Shown piece after piece: positions 26,582 to 39,002 of a stretch of 64,000 bases of DNA. Position 1 is the first letter of the stretch. Each line of letters begins with the position of its first letter. The notes beneath the pieces were generated by a model. The model ran no database searches. It was given only the letters and a program-made list of their open reading frames with translations, and was not told where the DNA came from. The DNA is from Trametes villosa (Eukaryota; Basidiomycota; Agaricomycetes; Polyporales; Polyporaceae). A program made the position numbers and the translations under genes. The stretch covers positions 1,822,643 to 1,886,642 of the forward strand of contig PUDQ02000033.1 in the NCBI GenBank assembly GCA_002964805.2. Reading direction: 5' to 3'.

Positions 26582-26818
26582 ACGAGTTCATGACGGATTT
26601 CGATCTTGGGTATTCTTATGGATGGCTGGGCTCACGGACTACGACGGACATATCATGAACTCACGAATACCTGTAACGTGTACTCACCTTTACGCCTCAG
26701 TGATGGACCGTTCTGTACGCCATTCACTTGTTTAGTCTCCTGTACGTTACGCGACCGAGGTGTAGTCGTCGAATGTAATATCTGAACATTCAGAAAGTCT
26801 AGGAGAGGGGATACAGGG
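26582..26818. other. Convergent 3' region
   Basis: Space between the 3' ends of the membrane protein gene (plus) and MIC19 (minus). Presumably both 3' UTRs; no feature recognised. Confidence 0.45.
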
Positions 26819-27523
26819 CTACCGCAGAGAGTTGACATAACGCTGGAAGCCAACGGTTAAGATATCGGGAGAATGAGGGTGCACATTACACGCACCTGCT
26901 CGACCTGTGCCACCGAGGTCTTGAACTCCTCGACGGCTTTCCAGCAGTCCAGCGAGGTGGTAGGGTGCGACCTTCACGGCGACGGTTGGAGTGTAAGCAG
27001 GGCGTAGGCGAAATGACCACGCACTTGTAACACGAGACGACCTGCTCTCCCTTCGCTCGCACGTCCGACAGCTCCTCCGAACTTTGCCGCGCGTGGTACT
27101 TCTCGACCTTTTGACGGAGCTCCTCGAGGTCGCCCATGAGCGCAGCGCTGCTCTTCACGGACCCGGCCGTAGCCGCGTCCTCCTCAGACGCGCTCTCCTC
27201 CCCAGCCATGCTCCGCTCGCGGTCGAGGTTCTCCTTCTCGAGCGCACGCTCGATCTCCTCGCGCACGCGCTCCTCCTCCTGGTGCAGGCGGCCGAGCTCG
27301 GACTGGATGCGCGAGCGGATGTGCGCGTCGATCGTGAGCTGGCGGTCGTGCGGGATCTCGGGCGACGCCTGGTGGTCCGCGAGCTGGTTCACGACATCCT
27401 CCGAGAACTGCCGCGGGTGAGGCTTGGAAGCGGGTGAGGGGTGCAGGGGGGACGTACGTGGAGGTTGGTGTCGGGCGTGAACACCTTCTCGTCTGGCTGG
27501 GCTGTGGACTGCGAGGCTCCCAT
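26819..27523 (-). CDS. MIC19: MICOS subunit Mic19 (DUF1690 family)
   Basis: Mic19 is a peripheral inner-membrane part of the mitochondrial MICOS complex that shapes cristae. The protein starts MGASQS, a strong N-myristoylation signal as in animal homologues, then DEKVFTPDTNLH joined by an intron to FSEDVVNQLADHQASPEIPHDRQ. A charged coiled coil follows (HIRSRIQSELGRLHQEEERVREEIERALEKENLDRE, shown in parts). The last exons bring two cysteines, in VSCYK and SLDCWKAVEEFK, which can form the single disulfide typical of fungal Mic19. The tail is RYVNSLR at 26819. The ATG at 27523 was chosen over an earlier in-frame one because it gives the myristoylation motif. Four exons are inferred from GTACGT, GTGCGT and matching AG sites that keep the frame. 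Confidence 0.85.
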
Positions 27524-27703
27524 CGTGGCGGCGGCAGGAGGGGGTGAGGGAGGAGGCGGATGCGAAACTCCGTCTCCGCCACCGCGCGCACCAGCAGCAA
27601 TAGGCGCCCATCTCGGCGTCTATGTCTCCCACACTCGCGGAGGGCTCGGACGACCGTATGATCGAAGAAAGAGTACATTGACTATCATATTACAATGCGA
27701 ATG

Positions 27704-30607
<2,904 letters not shown>

Positions 30608-30851
30608 CCGTTGAAGACGAGTACACGGGAAGAAGGCAGGATGGGAGGAGGAAAGCAAGAGCAAGAGGCAAGCCGCTGCAGCGTTCGGGGCGATCGCGGT
30701 CTTGACCGGACCGCTCTTCCGCACCGCCGGCGCCTGGGAGGCCGAGGGGGCGAGGCTGACCAAACACCGCCACAACCTCCCTTGTCCTCGTACCGCACTC
30801 TCCCCTCCGTCGACCACCATTTCCTTCTCGCACCATCCACCGTAGGGAATC
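30608..30851. promoter_or_regulatory. Bidirectional promoter between two splicing genes
   Basis: The DHX35 and YJU2 start codons point away from each other across 244 bp, so this segment must hold both promoters. No TATA box or known site stands out. Confidence 0.5.
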
Positions 30852-31880
30852 ATGTCTGAACGAAAGGGTATGTAGCATACTGTGTGCTATATCTCTGCTT
30901 CAGCTCACGTCATGTCGCAGTCCTCAACAAGTACTTCCCCCCGGACTTCGATCCGTCCCTCATTCCCCGCAGGAGGCAGCCGAAGAACTCCCAGCAGGTC
31001 GTTCGTCTCATGGCCCCCTTCTCTATGTGAGTTACCTCGTCTGCGGGGTATGCGCATAACGCTGACTCTGGACAGGCGTTGCAATACGTGTGGCGAGTAC
31101 ATATACAAGGGGAAGAAGTTCAACGCCCGGAAGGAGACTGTCGAAGGGGAGGACTACTTCGGCATCAAGATCTTCAGGTTCTACATCAAATGGTGCGCAC
31201 ACAGATGTTACTGTCCGAGGATGACGGGTTGACGTAAATCCAGCACACTATGTTCCGCCGAGATCACGTTCAAGACCGATCCGAAGAACACAGACTACGC
31301 AGCGGAGCACGGTGCATCACGAAACTTCGAGCCATGGCGAGACGAGAAGGCGGTGGAAGAGGAGGACAGACTAGCAAAGCTCGAGGAAGAGGAGAACAAC
31401 CCCATGAAGGCGCTCGAGAACCGCACCGTCGATTCGAAACGCGAGATGGACATCCTCGACGCGCTACAAGACATTCGTGCCCGCAACGCCCGCAACGAGC
31501 GTATCGGCCAGTCGTCCGACCTTATAGAGCGGCTACACATGGAGGAGATCGAGACGGAGGAGGACCTGGAGCAGAAGCGTGCCGAGGAAGAGGACGAAAA
31601 ACTGGTACGAGAAGTCTTCACCAAGGTTCCTGCCCCCGAAGCGTCCACTGCCAGTGGCTCAGGTTCCAGTCGGGACGATGGGAGTGCACCCGAGGTCATC
31701 ACCGTCAAGCGCAAAGCGGGCGCAGAGGAGCCCGACCTGCAGAGTCTACTCCCCGAAGCAGCCCGAGCACTTCTCTCTGTGAAATCATCGTTGGGTGCGC
31801 CTGTTGCGAAGCGGAAGAAACTGGACGGCAAGAACGCGCTAGGGATTAGGCTTAAGGGGAAGTCCAAAGCAAAGAGTTGA
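30852..31880 (+). CDS. YJU2: Splicing factor Yju2/CCDC94 (CWC16 family)
   Basis: Yju2 joins the spliceosome after Prp2 action and promotes the first catalytic step. The 16-nt first exon encodes MSERK and joins [19 protein letters not shown], the signature of the family. Two CxxC pairs form the zinc site: RCNTCGEY and, across an intron, [17 protein letters not shown]. Downstream are [17 protein letters not shown] and a long charged helix. The C-terminal part is low complexity and basic, ending KGKSKAKS at 31880. Three short introns. No defect seen. Confidence 0.92.
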
Positions 31881-32533
31881 ATAATTCTATCAGGATATTT
31901 GTGGATAGGGTCTGTATTTGTGGGACAGGTATTTTCATAATGTACACTGTTGTGTGGAATGTCTTACTATTTGATTCTTCACTCGGGGCAGGCATGCATG
32001 ACCATGGTGGTACCGAAGGACCCTCTCCCCCAAAGTTATGTTGTACCTTCCCGATATGGTAATGAGCCTTATCTGTGATTGCATGAATGACCTCCCAAAA
32101 GAGGATAGGTGCTCAGCAAGCGGCCAAACCCTTGTCACATTATTGCATGAAGGTTGCTGCGTGAGGCACAACCCAAGGTTGTCAGTGAAGAGCAGCTTCT
32201 GAGCCTATGTTATGGTTATGTTTTAAGTGTAAAATGATGTTCTGCATGATTTCGGTACCTAGGAGGTCTCAACTGCATCAAAACTCTGCTAAACAGCCAG
32301 GTTTGGTGTGTTATGCGACCTCTCCATGTGACAAGCCCTGTCCAATTTTTCATATTTGGGGGTGAAATCATTGCATATTTGAGGCCAAAATCTGGGTTTG
32401 AGATAGACAAACCTTTGGTGGAGAGGCATGGGTCATAATACTTACTTAGTTGAGATTATCCAAAGATATATTAATAAGGTCAGGTCTGAGTCTGGGTTAA
32501 ACACAGGCTGACTCAATCAGACTTACAGAATAC
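31881..32533. other. AT-rich intergenic region between YJU2 and the retroelements
   Basis: About 650 bp with lower GC than the genes. It begins with the YJU2 3' UTR and has no coding region that I trust. The AT-rich tract near 32200-32480 may be an old repeat remnant, but I cannot match it to the elements to its right. Confidence 0.4.
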
Positions 32534-32980
32534 TTTTTTTTTTTTGACGGAGCTTGTCGTGCGCGGCGCAGAGCACCTTCCACGACAATTGCATTGCAGT
32601 GAGGGGATGTACCCTCTTCGCAGAGCCAGCTACCGTACAGAGGAAATGTATTACACATGCGGCTGCTTGCGCGGCCACAGTGTGGGACTGCATGCCATTC
32701 AGCACGGGCGCAGGTATCACCCCTCATCCTGCACGTACTCTAGCAGCAGCCTACCCACTAAAACCCCTGGGACCCTCATCCAGTTACTTCCTTCCACTTT
32801 CGCACCATCTACAACACTACCCCACGTTCTTCTGAGTACACTCTCCGTCACCGCTCGCTTGCCCGTACGCACCCTCCCTGCAAGATCCCGGTCAAGAGTT
32901 AGGCAGTCAATGGTCATTTATCTTTCGCAGCCATCGTCCTTCAATGTACTTAAGCTCTGCCTCTCCAGGCAAGGGTATCC
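32534..32980 (-). mobile_element. 3' end of a LINE-like element, left of the copia insertion
   Basis: Twelve T at 32534-32545 on plus are the poly-A tail of a minus-strand non-LTR element. Reading leftward from the copia insertion site, the frame continues the zinc-binding C-terminal region of a LINE-like reverse transcriptase found at 38333-39002 (segments EAELKYIEGRWL, then LTLDRDLAGRVRTGKRAV after a frameshift). It is thus the other half of one broken element. The frameshift and an early stop show that it is dead. Confidence 0.65.
32976..32980 (+). repeat. Target-site duplication, left copy (TATCC)
   Basis: TATCC directly precedes the 5' LTR and recurs at 38328-38332 directly after the 3' LTR. 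Five bp is the usual duplication length for Ty1/copia integrases. Confidence 0.85.
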
Positions 32981-33239
32981 TGTTGTGGAGGTCGACCGCG
33001 GCCGCTGGGCGCGCGGGCGCCTCCCGACTCGACGCCCTCACGTGACTGACGCGCGACGCGTTTCCGTGCCGCGCAGGCTCTCACACACCTCAGTCTTTGA
33101 CCACGACGACTGAGGTAAGCCCGCGCCGCTACTCTTTTCCTTTTGACACAGTCTCACATGTAGCTTTAGTCTTTCTCACTACAGGTAGATTAGCAGCAAT
33201 ACAGTCTTCGACCACGACGACTGAGTCTTTCTCACTACA
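32981..33239 (+). repeat. 5' LTR of the copia element
   Basis: 259 bp, TG...CA ends. Contains an internal duplication of the GACCACGACGACTGAG segment and of AGTCTTTCTCACTACA. It differs from the 3' LTR by four transitions. Confidence 0.93.
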
Positions 33240-33253
33240 GGTTATGAGCCCTG
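33240..33253 (+). promoter_or_regulatory. Primer-binding site, initiator tRNA-Met anticodon half type
   Basis: The bases just after the 5' LTR read GGTTATGAGCCCTG. Their complement matches the anticodon stem-loop of eukaryotic initiator tRNA-Met (contains CUCAUAA), not the 3' end of a tRNA. Drosophila copia and yeast Ty5 are known to prime from a half-tRNA in this way; use here is inferred. Confidence 0.7.
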
Positions 33254-33491
33254 CTAGTCGCTAAGGCACGGCAGCACTCAGAAACCTCGGGACGAAGACA
33301 AATCTCGCATCAATAGACTAGGGCTTAAGGGGTTCACACCTCATAAGTTATTATTTGGGCTTCGTCGCAGGCGCGACGTCGGCAAGCTAGGGCCAGGCGC
33401 ATATACCCGCATATACCGACAAAAATCCCGCATGTAGTCACCCATTACCTCGAAAAACGTTCAACTCACTCTCTGAAACTCATCAGTCACC

Positions 33492-36400
33492 ATGTCGGAC
33501 GGACTAGACACTACGAAGATGCTGTTCCTCCCGGAATCGGCCCAACTCGGGCGATGCACCTGGTCGGACTGGAAGCGCAAGATCCGTACAATATGCGACG
33601 CGCGCGACTCCATCGGACACCTCGATGGCACCACTCGTAGACCGGAGACGGTTGTTGTCGCTGAATCGTTGTCGGCGGCGACGATCACCCTGACCGCCGA
33701 AGCTACGAAGGAGTTCGACGTGCGGCTTAAGAAGTGGGTCGCCGAGGACAAGTGGATCAAGTTGCTCCTCACATGGAACATCTCGTCCGAGGCGAGCGCC
33801 GGGATCGAGGTCGAAGGGAAAACCGCGGCGGAGATCTGGCAGCAGCTAGTGGCACGGCACGAGGCATCGAGCTCGCTGGATAGGATCAATCTGGTGCGCA
33901 AACTCGAGGCTACGAAGTTCGCCGCTGGGGGAGACATCAACGAACACGTCGCGAAGATGTGCCAGATGTGGCAGGAGGCTAAGGACGCGGGAGCGTCTGT
34001 ACCCGCGGCGGACTTCAGCGTACACCTCTGCAATTCTATGCCCCTCTCCTTCGAACCTCTCCTCACGCATCTTCTAGGCAACCCGAACCATGAGCTTGTC
34101 ATGGCGCAGGTCAAGGCCTTGTACACGAACTCCATACTTCGTGCGGGGATCGCGGCGAACGGAATCGCCACGGCGAACAGCTCGCAGACCAACGCCTTCG
34201 TGGCGCGAAGCAACGTGGTATGCGAATGGTGCGGATGGAACAGTCACACTCGGGAGCGGTGCTACTGCCCGGGCGGCGGGCTCGCGGGGAAGCAACCCGC
34301 TTCGTGGAAGACGGAACCTCGCCCGAAGAGGGGGAGCCCATGCGACGTCGCCATTCAGGCGAAGATCGGTGCTATAACACTTCCTGGGCCAATGTCTACG
34401 CCGACCGCGAGCGTCGCGACAGTGGAGACCGCACCGGAGAACGCAGGTACGACGACCGAAGGCGAGCGGCCGCGAACCGTCAACGCCTTCGTCGTGACCA
34501 CCGAGGACACGCAGACCGACCTCGTGCTGGATCCCTCCATCCCCGTACGCGCATTCGCAGACACCGGCGCGAGCCACCATTACTTCGTAGATCGTCGGCA
34601 CTTCTCCAACTACAAGCCCATCGCGCCCTTGCACGGCAACGCCGCTAAACGAGGGGCCACGTTCGACATCGTCGGAACGGGCAACGTACAGCTAGCTATG
34701 GACGTCGAGGGCACCGAATCGGTCATCACGCTGGAAGACGTTCTGCACGCGCCGGACCTCGCCGCGAACTTGATCTCAGTCGCGCGCATCGACCGCGGAG
34801 GATGTGACATCCAGATCCGGGCGGGGGAGATGAGGGTGTACGCTGCAGCGAGCCCGAATCAACCGATCCTCGTCGGCACACGGACCGTAGGCGACTTATA
34901 CGAAGTCGTCTTCGAGCGCATCCTGATCGCGACTGAAGACGAGCCCCACGCCATGCTGACGACAACTAAGGCTGACTTGGCGACCTGGCACCGGAGGCTC
35001 GGGCACCCGAGAGAGCAGACAATCTGGGAGATGGCGAAGGGCGGGGCGGTGACCGGGATGGAGCTCGTCGGCAAGGCACCCGCGGGCAGGTGCACAGACT
35101 GTCTACGCGGTAAACAAACGAGGGCCCCCTTCTATCCGGCGACCGTGGAGACGGAGGTTGGCGAACACGTCTACGCCGACCCCATGTTCTTCAACGTCAA
35201 GTCCATCGGGGGCGGCGACATCGGTTTCACCTACAACGACGGGGCGTCGTCATACCTCGTCGGGTACGTGTGCAAAACCAAGACCCAGGAGGAGGCACTC
35301 GGGACGTTCACGACCTATCACAACTGGTTTGAGCGGCAAACTGGAAAGAAACTGAAGATCTTGCGCACCGACAACGGAGGCGAATTCCGTAACGACCTCT
35401 GGACCGACTACTTCCGCAAGACCGGCATCGAACACGAACCTACGACGCCGAGGACGCCTCAGCAGAACGGTCTGTCCGAGCGAGGACACCGCACGATCGC
35501 CGAACGCGTACGCACCATGCTCGCGGAGTCGAGGCTGCCCGAATACTTATGGGGGGAGGCCTTCATGTGCGCCATCTACACGAAGAACCTCACGGCGTCA
35601 GTCCGTCAGAAGGGGCGAACACCATACGAAAAGTTCACCGGTCAAATCCCCGACGTCAGCCACCTTCGAGCTTTCGGAGCCATCGCTTGGGCGAAGATCT
35701 CCGACGAGACGAGGAAGAAGCTGGACCCGAAGTTGAGGCGCGGCTTTCTAGTCGGCTACACGGAGGACACCAACTACCGCGTGTGGATCCCGCAGGAGGG
35801 CGGACCGATGGGGTCGGTGATCCGATCTCGCGACGTCGTATTCGAGGAGGGGCGACCGCACCGAACCCTGACGTTCGAGGGTGAGGTTGACCTGGACGGC
35901 TTCGCGCTGCCGGGGAACCTGTTTTCTGAAGCGAGGGTGGAGGAGGTCGAGGCGTCTGAGGGCAAAGAGGAGAAGGACGAGGAGGGAGCTGAATCGGAGT
36001 CGGGGAAGGGCGACGAAGACAACGACGAAGGGGAGGAACCGGCGGAGGAACGCGAGCTAGGGGCGGGCGAGAAGGAGTGGGTGAGGGTGGACGAGAAGAA
36101 GGAGGAGGACGCACCGGGGGCACGACGGTCAACGCGCGAGGCAAAACCGAGCAGGAACATGAAGGAGTCGAAGGAATACGAGGAGCGCGAGGAGGAGGCT
36201 AAGGCGGCGGGCGAAGCGTGGGCGAAGTTGACGGGCGTGGTGGTCGACGCGAGGTACGTCGCCCTCATGACCGCGGCGGAGACAGGCTTCGGCGCGAGGG
36301 TGGAGATGTACGAGGGGGGGACGACGCCGCAGACCATCAAGGAGGCCCTGAGGGAGGAGAAGATCTGGGGACCGGCAATGGAGAAGGAGATGAGCGGGCT

Positions 36401-37889
36401 GATGGGGATCGAGGCGTGGACTCTGGTGCCGCGCCGACCGGAGATGAACATCGTCGGGTGCAAATGGGCCTACGCACGCAAGTTCGACGCCGATGGCAAG
36501 TGGAAGCCAAAGGCACGGCTCGTCGCGAAGGGATTCCACCAAATCCCTGGAGTCGACTTCTTCGAATCTCACACGTCGGTCGTACGGTTCGAATCCTTGC
36601 GCGCGGTGTGCGCCATCGCTACTTACCGGGACATGGAGATGGGCCAGGACGATATTGAGAAGGCCTACCTCAACGCGGTCCCGCAAGTCCCAGTCTACAT
36701 GCAGCAGCCGCCGGGATACGTCGACAAGGAGCACCCGGACTGGGTGTGCTGCTTACAGCGGTCACTCTATGGCCTGATGCAGAGCGGCAACGATTGGTGG
36801 AAGGACTTGGACACGACGTACCAGGACCTCGGGTTCGACCGATCTCGGGCGGACGAATGCGTTCGCGCTCGGTTCGACGAGGACGGCTTGGCCATCACCG
36901 CGACCTACACGGACAACATCACCTCTGCGGCGGACTGCGGCGCCGGCTTGAAGTGCGTGCGGTGTGATATTGCCGCGCGGTACAAGCTAAGCGGAGGCGG
37001 TGAGTTCCGTTACATGCTGGGCGTCGCGGTCGAGCGGGATCGAGCAAGGGGCACGATGAGGCTCACTCAACGCGCATACGCCGAACAGGTGCTGGAGCGG
37101 TTCAGAATGAAAGACTGCAACCCCGTTGGAACACCACTCGAGCCAGGCCTGCAGCTCTCGAAGGACGAGGGTGCGCCGAGCGAGGGGGAGCAAGGAGAGA
37201 TGACGAACCTGCCATACCGCTCTGCGCTCTGCGCTCTGATGTACCTGGCGGTCGCGACGCGCCCCGACCTCGCGTACGCAGTGCAGTTCCTCAGCCAATT
37301 CATGGCCAAGCCGGGGTACCCCCACTGGAAGGCGCTGAAACGAGTATTCCGGTACCTCAAGGGGACCCTCGACCACGGCATCACGTACTACGACACCACG
37401 CACCCGGGCTCCACCCTACAGCCGGTCATCTACTCCGACTCCTCGTACGCAGACTGCAAGGACACGGCTCGCTCAACCCACGGACATATCGCGATCATGG
37501 CCGGCGGACCGGTGACTTGGAGCTCGCGGCGCCAGGACCTGGTCACGCTATCGTCTACCGAGGCCGAATACATCGCGGCCGTGCACGCCGGTCAAACGGC
37601 ACTATGGCTTTTCAAATTCCTGGACGATGTGTACCTGCCGGCCGCGAAACCGATGGTCATCCGCGTGGACAGCTCAGGCGCGGAGTCGTTGGCGAAGAGG
37701 TTGGCGAACTTCACGCGCCTACACCACCTCCGAGTCCGCGAGTACTGGCTGAGGGACGTCGTACGCGACGGAGAGCTGTCGATCGAGCGGATCCCGGGCA
37801 AGGTGAACCCAGCTGACATGTTGACGAAGTCGCTGGGGCCATGCATTCTCAAGGGGTACGTCGAGAGGTTGGGGCTGGAGCGAGTTTGA
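33492..37889 (+). CDS. Copia Gag-Pol polyprotein, 1465 residues
   Basis: One frame encodes all functions. Residues 1-235 are Gag-like (UBN2 type). A zinc knuckle CEWCGWNSHTRERC follows near 242, then the aspartic protease DTGASHHYF near 356. The integrase HHCC zinc site ends CTDCLRGKQTRAPF. The integrase core acids are Asp in VYADPMF (about 562), Asp in RTDNGGEF (about 626) and Glu in NGLSERGH (about 662). An acidic Glu-rich linker precedes the RT (KARLVAKGFHQIPGVDFFESH, SLYGLMQSGNDWW). RNase H shows YSDSSYADCKDTARS and LSSTEAEYIA. The RT box at 36906-36917 reads YTDN where the family has YxDD, so one metal-binding Asp is replaced by Asn. The element may therefore encode an inactive RT despite its intact frame. 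Confidence 0.93.
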   Translation: MSDGLDTTKMLFLPESAQLGRCTWSDWKRKIRTICDARDSIGHLDGTTRRPETVVVAESLSAATITLTAEATKEFDVRLKKWVAEDKWIKLLLTWNISSEASAGIEVEGKTAAEIWQQLVARHEASSSLDRINLVRKLEATKFAAGGDINEHVAKMCQMWQEAKDAGASVPAADFSVHLCNSMPLSFEPLLTHLLGNPNHELVMAQVKALYTNSILRAGIAANGIATANSSQTNAFVARSNVVCEWCGWNSHTRERCYCPGGGLAGKQPASWKTEPRPKRGSPCDVAIQAKIGAITLPGPMSTPTASVATVETAPENAGTTTEGERPRTVNAFVVTTEDTQTDLVLDPSIPVRAFADTGASHHYFVDRRHFSNYKPIAPLHGNAAKRGATFDIVGTGNVQLAMDVEGTESVITLEDVLHAPDLAANLISVARIDRGGCDIQIRAGEMRVYAAASPNQPILVGTRTVGDLYEVVFERILIATEDEPHAMLTTTKADLATWHRRLGHPREQTIWEMAKGGAVTGMELVGKAPAGRCTDCLRGKQTRAPFYPATVETEVGEHVYADPMFFNVKSIGGGDIGFTYNDGASSYLVGYVCKTKTQEEALGTFTTYHNWFERQTGKKLKILRTDNGGEFRNDLWTDYFRKTGIEHEPTTPRTPQQNGLSERGHRTIAERVRTMLAESRLPEYLWGEAFMCAIYTKNLTASVRQKGRTPYEKFTGQIPDVSHLRAFGAIAWAKISDETRKKLDPKLRRGFLVGYTEDTNYRVWIPQEGGPMGSVIRSRDVVFEEGRPHRTLTFEGEVDLDGFALPGNLFSEARVEEVEASEGKEEKDEEGAESESGKGDEDNDEGEEPAEERELGAGEKEWVRVDEKKEEDAPGARRSTREAKPSRNMKESKEYEEREEEAKAAGEAWAKLTGVVVDARYVALMTAAETGFGARVEMYEGGTTPQTIKEALREEKIWGPAMEKEMSGLMGIEAWTLVPRRPEMNIVGCKWAYARKFDADGKWKPKARLVAKGFHQIPGVDFFESHTSVVRFESLRAVCAIATYRDMEMGQDDIEKAYLNAVPQVPVYMQQPPGYVDKEHPDWVCCLQRSLYGLMQSGNDWWKDLDTTYQDLGFDRSRADECVRARFDEDGLAITATYTDNITSAADCGAGLKCVRCDIAARYKLSGGGEFRYMLGVAVERDRARGTMRLTQRAYAEQVLERFRMKDCNPVGTPLEPGLQLSKDEGAPSEGEQGEMTNLPYRSALCALMYLAVATRPDLAYAVQFLSQFMAKPGYPHWKALKRVFRYLKGTLDHGITYYDTTHPGSTLQPVIYSDSSYADCKDTARSTHGHIAIMAGGPVTWSSRRQDLVTLSSTEAEYIAAVHAGQTALWLFKFLDDVYLPAAKPMVIRVDSSGAESLAKRLANFTRLHHLRVREYWLRDVVRDGELSIERIPGKVNPADMLTKSLGPCILKGYVERLGLERV

Positions 37890-38055
37890 GAACGGACTTA
37901 TGTTTCGAACGGACATTGTCTCGGTTACGAACGGACTGGAGCGGCTACGGACTCGAATCACCACGGACTCTCTTTACTTTACAAAACATACATGCACAGA
38001 ACGATACGTTACATTACGGACTTTCTCAGACCTCATCGTTACGGTACAGTGCCGC

Positions 38056-38068
38056 GGTCGAGGGGGAG
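38056..38068 (+). promoter_or_regulatory. Polypurine tract of the copia element
   Basis: A purine run (GAGGGGGAG core) ends directly at the 3' LTR start, the position where plus-strand priming occurs in LTR elements. Confidence 0.7.
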
Positions 38069-38327
38069 TGTTGTGGAGGTCGACCGCGGCCGCTGGGCGC
38101 GCGGGCGCCTCCCGACTCGACACCCTCACGTGACCGACGCGCGACGCGTTTCCGTGCCGCGCAGGCTCTCACACACCTCAGTCTTCGACCACGACGACTG
38201 AGGTGAGCCCGCGCCGCTACTCTTTTCCTTTTGACACAGTCTCACATGTAGCTTTAGTCTTTCTCACTACAGGTAGATTAGCAGCAATACAGTCTTCGAC
38301 CACGACGACTGAGTCTTTCTCACTACA
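38069..38327 (+). repeat. 3' LTR of the copia element
   Basis: 259 bp, same length and ends as the 5' LTR, four transitions apart. It is followed by TATCC, the right copy of the target duplication. Confidence 0.93.
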
Positions 38328-38332
38328 TATCC

Positions 38333-39002
38333 TTCCCCCTACAACATGTTTGCACCGGAGCACCCAAAGCAGGTGCGTTGTTTCCGACAGTATCATTCTC
38401 GTGAGGCGCGTGGTTCCCTGCGCACGGCCACATTGGCTGTCACCCAGCAAGGCTGCATGGGCTCCCAGGGCAATGCCAATCGACACTGCAGGCAGGGAGA
38501 CACCTGCCCTACGCAGCAGGCCCCGTGCTAGCGCCCATGCTACTCGCTGCCCCGGCACTTTGGAAGTCATAAGGATGTGCTCCAGGGAGTCGGTGGTTCC
38601 ACAGGCTGCACATTGGGCATGGTCCTCATACCCCGGGATTTTCGCCCAGTACCGCCCCACATGTAGGCTGTCATATAGGGCACACCACAGGAAATCCCTG
38701 ACTTTTCTCGAGATTGGGTCCTGGCGTAAGAGCGTCCAAATCGCTTCCTGTGTCGGTGTGCTCAACGTCCACTGCGCTAGGTTTTTTGCTGACACACGCC
38801 AGTGTCCTCACCGTCAACGGACGCTCTGCAGCATTTTTCCAGGCCTTAATGCCCTGGTACGCTAACCACTGCATGAGGTAGAGGAGGGCAGCACCGCAGA
38901 CAATGAAGCACTCCGGAGCAGGCAGGCTGAGTGGCCTCATCACTGGCGGCTGCTCAGCGGGCAAGTCAGTCCGCCTTGTCATTCGAGCGATGAGGCGAGA
39001 GC
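38333..39002 (-). mobile_element. LINE-like element, C-terminal pol region, right of the copia insertion
   Basis: Minus-strand frames encode a reverse-transcriptase-associated zinc-binding region: SRKVRDFLWCALYDSLHVG, then CAACGTTDSLEHIL and LTRMILSETTHLLWVLRCKH. This is typical of the C-terminus of basidiomycete non-LTR retrotransposons. A frameshift occurs near 38780. The frame runs up to the copia target site and resumes at 32980. The upstream (5') boundary, at about 39002 against gypsy sequence, is estimated from where gypsy homology stops. The element is 5'-truncated, as LINE copies usually are. Confidence 0.65.

Larger units (their letters stand above)
32981..38327 (+). mobile_element. 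Ty1/copia LTR retrotransposon, nearly intact
   Basis: 5,347 bp bounded by two 259-bp LTRs that start TGTTGTGG and end CTACA, with a 5-bp target duplication outside. It holds a primer site, one full-length polyprotein ORF and a purine tract. The LTRs differ at four positions, so insertion is recent. It lies in the opposite orientation to, and within, a LINE-like element. The polyprotein order protease-integrase-RT-RNase H defines the copia superfamily. Confidence 0.95.
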
